This document shows, piece by piece, positions 58,056 to 64,000 of a stretch of 64,000 nt of DNA; position 1 is the stretch's first letter, and each line of letters starts with the position of its first letter. The stretch comes from Paenibacillus lupini (lineage in GTDB: Bacteria > Bacillota > Bacilli > Paenibacillales > Paenibacillaceae). The stretch is taken from NCBI RefSeq assembly GCF_011761355.1, contig NZ_JAASRW010000009.1, forward strand, positions 186,001 through 250,000, given 5' to 3'. The notes beneath the pieces were generated by a model, which worked only from the letters and a program-made list of their open reading frames with translations, was not told where the DNA came from and did no database searches. The position numbers were made by a program, and so were the translations under genes.

Positions 58056-58066
58056 CTAATAAAGTC

Positions 58067-58885
58067 TTACTTAATGCCGAACTTAATGAACGAATCTACG
58101 ATATGACGGCGGAGCAGCAGATAGATGATCAGAACCGGCAGACAAGACACGGTAGTAGCAGACATTAAGGAGCCCCACATATTCGTATCCGAGTTGACGA
58201 ACAGCTTCAGACCAATCTGAATCGGCGAGTTTTCCATCTTCTTCGTGATCAGCATCGGCCACAAATACTCGTTCCATGCGTTGATGAAAGAGATAATGCC
58301 AAGCGACGCGATCCCCGATTTGATATTAGGAATAATAAGCCGCACCAGAATGTCCCAATCATTCATGCCATCGATGCAAGCTGCTTCAATCAGAACGCTA
58401 GGGAATGACTGAAACGATTGATATAACGACAGAATCGCAAAGGTAGAAACGCAGAAAGGAAGCACGATGCCAAGCATGGAATCATTAAGTCCCATGTTAT
58501 TAACGAGTACATAGTTCGGAATCATGATGGCCTGGAACGGAATCAGCCAGGTCAGGCTCAGGATCGAGAAGATCAATCCCTTGCCGCGGAATCTCCAGCG
58601 GACGAGAGCGTAAGCCGCAAGCAGGCTCGTTGTCAGTTGGAGAAGCGTCATCAGAATCGAGATGCCAAACGAATTAAAGATCATTCGGACAATCGGCATT
58701 TGGGAAAAAGCATATGTATAGTTGCTAAAGGTCGGTGCTTTCGGGAAAAAGCTGGATGTGAAAATCTCAGACTCGTTCTTGAGGGAGGAATTAACCATCC
58801 AGTACAGCGGAATAATCGCAATGATGCACATCAGAGCCAGCACCCCATGCCGCAGGATTGCCGCTACCGGGGATCGTTTGTTCAT
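58067..58885 (-). CDS. Carbohydrate-type ABC permease (MalG-like)
   Basis: Inner-membrane permease of 272 aa with six helices, MalG/UgpE class. The P-L-Y-W-M-V-N-S-S-L-K opening and the coupling loop E-A-A-C-I-D-G-M-N-D-W (about 190) are typical. Start: ATG 58885 after AAGGAGAG; the upstream ORF extension lacks an RBS. Last gene of the leftward operon with MalF-like permease, binding protein and phosphatases. Confidence 0.92.
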   Translation of the reverse strand: MNKRSPVAAILRHGVLALMCIIAIIPLYWMVNSSLKNESEIFTSSFFPKAPTFSNYTYAFSQMPIVRMIFNSFGISILMTLLQLTTSLLAAYALVRWRFRGKGLIFSILSLTWLIPFQAIMIPNYVLVNNMGLNDSMLGIVLPFCVSTFAILSLYQSFQSFPSVLIEAACIDGMNDWDILVRLIIPNIKSGIASLGIISFINAWNEYLWPMLITKKMENSPIQIGLKLFVNSDTNMWGSLMSATTVSCLPVLIIYLLLRRHIVDSFIKFGIK

Positions 58886-58904
58886 CGATAACTCTCCTTC
58901 ACCA

Positions 58905-59873
58905 TTAATTGTCGTAGAACGACAGCTTGCGGGATACTGCATTGAGCAGCAATGCGATAGCGCCAAATAGGAAGAAGAATACAAGCGCTGCTGCCGAGCT
59001 AAAGCCAACATTCAAGTTCGAGAATGCGTAGCGGTACATTTCGTAATAGATGTTTGTTGAAGTGCCGTATGGACCGCCCGTTGTTAAGATATCGATATAA
59101 GCAAATGTCCATTGACTGGAGAACAGGATACTCATCATCAGCATGAACATAATCATTGGCGACATGAGTGGTACAGTGACGTTAATGAATTGGCGCAGGC
59201 TCGAAGCGCCGTCAATGGCAGCAGCTTCGTAGTATTCCCGGTTAATGCTGGTTAAGGCAGCCGAGAACATAATGACGCTGAAGCCGATCATTTTCCAACC
59301 GGTAATGAACAGAATAATCCACTTTGCATAGTGCGCGTCTGAGAAAAAGGCGATAGGCTGATCAATCATGCCCATCTTGAGCAGGATGTGGTTAACTACA
59401 CCGTTGGATGGATGGAATAACCACCGCCAGATGGCGCTGACCGACACAGGGGCCAGAATCATCGGGATAAAGAAGATACCGCGGTAAAAGTTTTTCATCT
59501 TGCCGTTCATGTTGTTCGTGACGACGGCAAGGACAAGTGGAACAAGAATCGAGAACGGCAGAAGCCCTACCGTATAGAAGACGGTGTTGCCAATAGAATC
59601 GATAAAGGCCGGGTTATGGAACAGGCGATCGAAATTATCGAGACCAACAAATTTCTTTTCGGTCCCGGGAACCATATTCCACTTATGAAAGGCTAGATAG
59701 AAGGTCGTAATTAACGGCTTATACATCCAGACGCTTAGCAAAATAAGAGCAGGAGCCAAGTAGAGGAACGGTTTAATACGCCGCCACAGCTTAGCTTTAG
59801 TCAGACTTCTTCTTGCAATTGCGGAACTCCCCTTTAAAGGGGGAGCATACGAGTTTTCGATAGTTTGGCTCAT
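58905..59873 (-). CDS. Carbohydrate-type ABC permease (MalF/UgpA-like)
   Basis: Permease of 322 aa with six helices. F-L-Y-L-A-P-A-L-I-L-L near residue 36, the coupling loop Y-Y-E-A-A-A-I-D-G-A-S (about 215) and P-L-M-S-P-M are diagnostic. RBS AAAGGAA. It pairs with the MalG-like permease 19 nt downstream. No ATPase is encoded with them; a shared MsmX-type ATPase elsewhere is the usual solution in Bacillota. Confidence 0.92.
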   Translation of the reverse strand: MSQTIENSYAPPLKGSSAIARRSLTKAKLWRRIKPFLYLAPALILLSVWMYKPLITTFYLAFHKWNMVPGTEKKFVGLDNFDRLFHNPAFIDSIGNTVFYTVGLLPFSILVPLVLAVVTNNMNGKMKNFYRGIFFIPMILAPVSVSAIWRWLFHPSNGVVNHILLKMGMIDQPIAFFSDAHYAKWIILFITGWKMIGFSVIMFSAALTSINREYYEAAAIDGASSLRQFINVTVPLMSPMIMFMLMMSILFSSQWTFAYIDILTTGGPYGTSTNIYYEMYRYAFSNLNVGFSSAAALVFFFLFGAIALLLNAVSRKLSFYDN

Positions 59874-59923
59874 AACGATTCCTTTCTTATGGAGGAGTAA
59901 TCTCTCCAGTGTTATGGCTGCTA

Positions 59924-61288
59924 TTAAGGCATCATACTGTTGATTTGATCTTGTGCTTCTTTAAGGGTTTTTTCTACATCTGCGTCCGTGCTGACCGATT
60001 TCACAATCGCATCCGTGAAGGCAGTAACCATTTCTGTTGCACTTTCACCTGGCCAGATCGCAACCGGTTGAATGCGGGACAGTTGCTCAAGGTTGATTTT
60101 GTACAGTGGGTTTTGTTCAATAAAGTCCTTCAGACCGTTCGGATCATCAGCAAGACCAGTACGAAGCGGCAGGTATCCGATTTGGGATGTGATGATCGTA
60201 TAACCTCTGTCACCTGTTACGAACTTGATAAACTCCCATACCGCTGCATTCTTTTCAGGGGAGTCCGGACGTACAGCGAGCACAGAACCGGAGTTAACAG
60301 GAATCGATTCCTTGTCTCCGAATTGCGGAAGCGCTCCGCCGTAAACCTTCCAACCACCTGCTTCAGAAGCTTTCTTAATGCCGCTGTACAGCGATGTAGA
60401 AGAAACATACATACCGAGGTTTCCAGCCATGAATTGTTCAGAAACTTCAGCGTCCGTACCTTTAGCTGATGCGCCATTCGTGTACAGGTCTTTCCACATC
60501 GAGATGGCATCTACACTTTCCTTATTCGCGAACTCAGCTTGCTTGTGGTCTTCGGACAAGACATGGCCGCCGTTGCTTAAGATCAGGCCTTCCGTTACCC
60601 AACCGTTCTGTGGAGAGAGACCAAATCCGTCTTTGCCTGTTTTTTCTTTAATTTGAAGCGATGCTTTTTTAATGTCATCCCAAGTCTTTGGTGGATTAGC
60701 TGGATCAAGACCAGCTTCTTCGAACAGCTTGCCGTTAATGAAGACGATTGGCGTACTGAATGTGAAAGCAAGGCCGTACATTTTGCCGTCGATTTTGCCA
60801 AGCTCAAGCGCGTTTGGCGAGATACCCTTCAGGTGCTCATCAAGCTCAGCTTTCGGGAATACATCGTCATAAGCTTTGAAGCCAAGTCCAAGACGGGAGC
60901 TGTCCAATAAGTTAAAGGTATGCTGAACAACGTCAACCTCTTTGCCAGCCGAAATATCCGCTTTGTATTGTTGGAAGGTTGCATCAGGCACACCTTCAAC
61001 AATAACGCCTTTTTCTTTTCCGACCGTGTCGTTGAACTCTTTAATCAGCTGCTCCATACCAGCCTTCATCGTTGGATAAGCAAGGCTGTAGGAGTAGAAC
61101 GTCACTTTCGTTGGATTAGCGGGATCAAGCTTACCGAGTTCTACTTGCTTTGCTGCCTTGTTGTTGTTCGCCGACGCATTCGCATTGCCGGATGTGTTAT
61201 TCGATCCGCTGTTCGCTCCGCAAGCACTGGTCAAGAGGAGTGAGCCTACCGTCATAAGGGCGATAGCGCCTTTTGCCAAACGTTTCAT
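59924..61288 (-). CDS. ABC extracellular solute-binding lipoprotein (family 1)
   Basis: Receptor of 454 aa. Lipobox T-S-A-C (Cys about 23) and an Asn/Ala-rich tether. The body follows the family 1 (UgpB/MalE-type) fold: E-Q-L-I-K-E-F-N-D-T-V, V-V-Q-H-T-F-N-L-L-D, the Y-G-L-A-F-T-F-S-T-P hinge, N-P-P-K-T-W-D-D-I-K-K-A and G-D-R-G-Y-T-I-I-T-S-Q-I-G-Y-L-P. RBS AGCGGGGG. Surrounding phosphatase genes suggest a phosphorylated or phosphodiester ligand (glycerophosphodiester-like); inference. Confidence 0.92.
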   Translation of the reverse strand: MKRLAKGAIALMTVGSLLLTSACGANSGSNNTSGNANASANNNKAAKQVELGKLDPANPTKVTFYSYSLAYPTMKAGMEQLIKEFNDTVGKEKGVIVEGVPDATFQQYKADISAGKEVDVVQHTFNLLDSSRLGLGFKAYDDVFPKAELDEHLKGISPNALELGKIDGKMYGLAFTFSTPIVFINGKLFEEAGLDPANPPKTWDDIKKASLQIKEKTGKDGFGLSPQNGWVTEGLILSNGGHVLSEDHKQAEFANKESVDAISMWKDLYTNGASAKGTDAEVSEQFMAGNLGMYVSSTSLYSGIKKASEAGGWKVYGGALPQFGDKESIPVNSGSVLAVRPDSPEKNAAVWEFIKFVTGDRGYTIITSQIGYLPLRTGLADDPNGLKDFIEQNPLYKINLEQLSRIQPVAIWPGESATEMVTAFTDAIVKSVSTDADVEKTLKEAQDQINSMMP

Positions 61289-61322
61289 TTGTTATTACCC
61301 CCGCTATAATTTAGGTTAAATG

Positions 61323-62108
61323 CTATTCCAAGCAATAGTCCTGAATCCGCTGTCTGAGCGCTTCATCAATGCCGAACTCTTCTAATAAATAACGCTCGAA
61401 TGTCTCGTATTCGCGAATAATGCTGTCGAGGGATGCCTTCAAGTAGATTTCCTGCAGCAGCATTGCTTCTTCAAGGGCCTTGAGATCTTCCGTGCAGACA
61501 TATTTGGCTGCCATGTCGAACATTTGTTGATGGAACTTCTCAAGCGTCACATTAGACAGCAAGTAATCTTCCAATACCGCCTCATAAGGTACACCAAGCG
61601 TCAACAAGATCAGCATGCTGCCAACACCTGTACGGTCGCGGCCGCCAGCGCAGTGATGAACAAGCGGCAGATTCGCTTCAGGTTTACTTAACAGCTCCAT
61701 TAGCTGTTTGTAGGAAGCATTCCGAATCGGGAGAGCTGCGTACAGGTCGATGAGCATGGTATTGGAAAACTGCTTATGAAGCCCGTTTGCGAATACTTGC
61801 TCAAGATCCATATGAGGAGCATCCTCGGAAGCAAGGTTAGCAGGAATACGGATATTGACGGCTTGTCCAATCTGCGGATCTGGCCTCTGCTCTGCTTCGC
61901 CAAGGTTACGATAATCGAAAACGTGACGGAAGTTGATGTCATTCAGTAAGAGATGATCCTCAGTAGTCAGTCCGGTTAATTCCGCTGCGCGGAATAACAG
62001 GCCCTTCTTGACGGTACGGCCATCTGCCGTTTGGTGACCGCCCATATCGCGGAAATTAAACACCCCTTGAAGGGGGAGCAAGCTTGCAGGCATAACTTGA
62101 TTTGTCAT
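61323..62108 (-). CDS. Tyrosine/serine-type protein phosphatase (Y_phosphatase3)
   Basis: Cysteine-based phosphatase of 261 aa. N-terminal N-F-R-D-M-G-G (about 19-25) with G-R-T-V-K-K-G-L-L-F-R-A-A-E-L, a D-Y-R-N general-acid region and the P-loop H-H-C-A-G-G-R-D-R-T-G (CX5R, about 153-163). Such enzymes dephosphorylate phosphotyrosine, phosphoinositides or sugar phosphates. Start: ATG 62108 gives the family N-terminus; the in-frame extension to 62318 overlaps the upstream gene. Next to two metallophosphoesterases. Confidence 0.9.
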   Translation of the reverse strand: MTNQVMPASLLPLQGVFNFRDMGGHQTADGRTVKKGLLFRAAELTGLTTEDHLLLNDINFRHVFDYRNLGEAEQRPDPQIGQAVNIRIPANLASEDAPHMDLEQVFANGLHKQFSNTMLIDLYAALPIRNASYKQLMELLSKPEANLPLVHHCAGGRDRTGVGSMLILLTLGVPYEAVLEDYLLSNVTLEKFHQQMFDMAAKYVCTEDLKALEEAMLLQEIYLKASLDSIIREYETFERYLLEEFGIDEALRQRIQDYCLE

Positions 62109-62127
62109 GATGAAGGGAACCTTCTTT

Positions 62128-62952
62128 CTATTCGTTGTGGGCAGCTGCTGCTTCAAGGGAGAAGCGGAAAAACTCTTCCTGCATGCCAGGCAAAGTAACG
62201 GATTGTACAGTAATACCTTCTTCAAAGACGGAGATGATGTTATAGCCGCAGAAGTCGACCATCTTGAATTGATTATCTTCAGCTGCTTCACCGCCAAAGG
62301 CTGTTCCGGTTGCTGCAACGTTGCAGATTCCTTTATAAGTGCCTACATTGTTGGTATGTACGTGGCCGGCCACAACGCCGATGACGTCCGTGCCTTCAAG
62401 CACAGCACCTAGCTGTTCCCGGTTAGCGAGCAGGTGGTCGGCAGGCATGCCGTTAATATTAAGCAGTGGATGATGAAGAGCCACGATTGTGCCATTCTCA
62501 GCCGGTGTACGGAGCGTTTCCTCAAGCCAAGCCAATTGCTCGGTATCTATCTCACCGTGGTGATGGCCTTTGATTTGGGAATTCAGGCCGATCAGACGAA
62601 CACCTTGAATCGTGTGGGAGTAAAAATACGGCTGCTCGGAAGCCTCTTCCTGCAGGAAGCCCTCGCGGAATGGAGCACGGTGATCATGGTTGCCGAGGAC
62701 AACATAGACAGGTACATTCAATAGTGCAGAACCTTCGTCAACAATCGTACGGATGTATGCATAGTCCTGAACATTTCCTTCATGCGACAGGTCACCTGTA
62801 ATGACAACAAAAGCAGGGGAAACTTTAGAATCATGAATATGGGCGAATACGCTTTTTACTTTTTCAGCTAGATTGAGCTTAGAGAACATATTCTCGGTAT
62901 GAGGTGCATTCATATGCGTGTCTGTCAGGTGAATGAATTTCAGCTTTTCCAT
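62128..62952 (-). CDS. Calcineurin-like metallophosphoesterase (CpdA/GpdQ-like)
   Basis: Binuclear metal phosphodiesterase of 274 aa. All five motifs are present: D-T-H-M-N (about 11), G-D-L-S-H-E (about 53), G-N-H-D-H (about 87), L-H-H-P-L-L (about 155) and G-H-V-H-T-N (about 196). This is the CpdA/GpdQ class that cleaves cyclic nucleotides or glycerophosphodiesters. RBS AGGAGG. In the operon it could process the imported solute; being leaderless, it acts in the cytoplasm. Confidence 0.92.
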   Translation of the reverse strand: MEKLKFIHLTDTHMNAPHTENMFSKLNLAEKVKSVFAHIHDSKVSPAFVVITGDLSHEGNVQDYAYIRTIVDEGSALLNVPVYVVLGNHDHRAPFREGFLQEEASEQPYFYSHTIQGVRLIGLNSQIKGHHHGEIDTEQLAWLEETLRTPAENGTIVALHHPLLNINGMPADHLLANREQLGAVLEGTDVIGVVAGHVHTNNVGTYKGICNVAATGTAFGGEAAEDNQFKMVDFCGYNIISVFEEGITVQSVTLPGMQEEFFRFSLEAAAAHNE

Positions 62953-62987
62953 GGTTAGGACCTCCTATTGTTCGGATCTATAAAAGA

Positions 62988-63965
62988 TTAGTGTTGCTGT
63001 GGTTCGTAGTTTTCGATCGCGTCAACGCCATCCAGGTGAATAACCCGGTAGGTTGGAACACCGTTTTTCATCGTTACCCATAGAATCAGGTTCTCGTCAG
63101 AACGATTGCCGCCGTGCGTCAAACCGCCGGTACGGCCAAGCTGAATGTATTGCTTGGAAGCTTCGGAATCATTCGTATATTCAAGGGAGTGGAAGTGGCC
63201 GGCGAATACCGTGTAGGAGCGGCCCTCAAGCATACGCTCGATTTCTGCGAAATCAGCATTGTCTGATTTCCAGCCTGGCTTATGCATAGTTACAAAGGTG
63301 TGCTTCACATCCCGGTTGTTCTCTAATACTTCTTGGAAGAAGGCAAGCTGCTCTTCACCAATGGCGATATCGAGTTTGCTGAGTGCTGCGGCTTCCTCAG
63401 GCGACATCGTCGCCATGCCGCTGAACAGCTCTTGAAGTGGTGTAGTTGGGTTTTGTTTGAACAGCTCTGTTGCCTTCTTAATGGTGTCGAGGACGAGATC
63501 AGGGAACTCATGAGGCGGGTTCTCGGTATTTACGACCAGGTAGAGGACATCATTCAATCGGAAGGCATAATATTCGAAGCCTTTGCGGGCTCTCCAGACG
63601 TCAGCCATCATGGGATTGCCGTAATCATGGTTGCCGACAACTTGGAAGAAAGGAACGCCGGTCGCCGTAATTTTTGCATCAATCTCGTCCCACTCTTCAT
63701 GAACGTCGGCTGGATCACGCCAGTAACCTTCGATCAAGTCACCAACGGAGAGGATAAAACTAGGCTTGAGGTCAGTCAGCAGGTCCAGTGCTTTCTCGAA
63801 TACGCCAAGTGTTGCAAGACCACAGCGGTCACCTACTACAGCGAACGAGAAGTCTCCTGCAGGCAGCTGTGGAAGCTCGCCAAACCATGGACGTTTATCT
63901 GTTGAGAAGTTTTTTTCATCGAACCAGATCCCCGATATTTGCTTACCTAATTGAATGGTTGTCAT
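62988..63965 (-). CDS. Calcineurin-like metallophosphoesterase
   Basis: Second cytoplasmic metallophosphoesterase, 325 aa: V-V-G-D-R-C-G (about 44, with D-x-H varied to D-R-C), V-G-D-L-I-E-G, G-N-H-D-Y-G, M-H-K-P-G-W and G-H-F-H-S-L-E-Y. The first metal motif deviates from D-x-H, so one metal may be bound differently. Start: ATG 63965 follows GAGGAGG; ATG 63983 overlaps that RBS. First gene of the leftward operon visible here; its promoter lies beyond the window edge or within the last 35 bases. Confidence 0.9.
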   Translation of the reverse strand: MTTIQLGKQISGIWFDEKNFSTDKRPWFGELPQLPAGDFSFAVVGDRCGLATLGVFEKALDLLTDLKPSFILSVGDLIEGYWRDPADVHEEWDEIDAKITATGVPFFQVVGNHDYGNPMMADVWRARKGFEYYAFRLNDVLYLVVNTENPPHEFPDLVLDTIKKATELFKQNPTTPLQELFSGMATMSPEEAAALSKLDIAIGEEQLAFFQEVLENNRDVKHTFVTMHKPGWKSDNADFAEIERMLEGRSYTVFAGHFHSLEYTNDSEASKQYIQLGRTGGLTHGGNRSDENLILWVTMKNGVPTYRVIHLDGVDAIENYEPQQH

Positions 63966-64000
63966 CTTGTATTTCCTCCTCATAACTTTTTGCTTCTTGC

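Overview
The window reads as chromosomal DNA from a spore-forming Bacillota bacterium, most likely Paenibacillus or a close relative. This rests on a three-gene spore germination receptor operon (47805-51528), a bacillithiol-transferase-type DinB protein, strong AGGAGG ribosome sites with several GTG/TTG starts, compact A-run/T-run terminators, and many ABC, MFS and two-component genes. I saw no rRNA, tRNA, CRISPR array, transposase or phage gene. The species is an inference.

Layout. 1-5.2 kb: end of a pyrimidine-type ABC uptake and deamination operon (permease, substrate-binding lipoprotein, two cytosine-deaminase-family enzymes, WrbA-like flavoprotein). 5.3-8.6 kb: GPH-like transporter and a TetM-like GTPase. 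8.7-15 kb: small regulator/target pairs (TetR-epimerase, peroxiredoxin-TetR, MFS-WYL), several with visible palindromic operators. 15.3-18.8 kb: secreted AA10 chitin LPMO, a lipase-fold hydrolase, MazG-like and LOG-family proteins.

18.9-27.6 kb is the most unusual region. A leftward operon (NAGPA-type secreted glycosidase, GT2-GtrA fusion), a leftward two-component system, and a rightward operon (VTC-domain polyphosphate-polymerase-like enzyme, DUF4956 membrane protein, beta-helical lipoprotein) are driven by three promoters. Each carries the same 17-bp direct-repeat box (TTAAGATTnnnTAAAGG) exactly 9 nt upstream of a -10 hexamer. I infer one envelope regulon under the local OmpR-type regulator. 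A 1.2-kb gene-free stretch inside it holds three tandem copies of a ~237-bp repeat, a MITE-like imperfect palindrome and a perfect 20-bp-stem hairpin.

27.7-38 kb: GntR regulator with a probable operator upstream of SDR and hydroxyacyl-CoA dehydrogenase genes, a duplicated 100-bp palindromic repeat, AraC regulator, an orphan BceB-type permease, a MerR regulator with a classical 19-bp-spacer promoter, small stress-type genes, and a Fur-boxed siderophore-binding lipoprotein. 38-43.7 kb: DHA2 efflux gene, and the ssuADCB sulfonate operon with a terminator in its leader. 43.7-51.5 kb: a Thr-rich 'choice-of-anchor A'/DUF11 surface protein facing a glycosyltransferase and then the germination receptor operon, suggesting a spore-surface locus. 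51.5-58 kb: SDR/LysR pair, FMN reductase, and an O-acetylation operon (MBOAT, DHHW protein, two DUF4358 lipoproteins). 58-64 kb: leftward operon of a sugar-type ABC importer without ATPase plus three predicted phosphatases, suggesting uptake of a phosphorylated solute.
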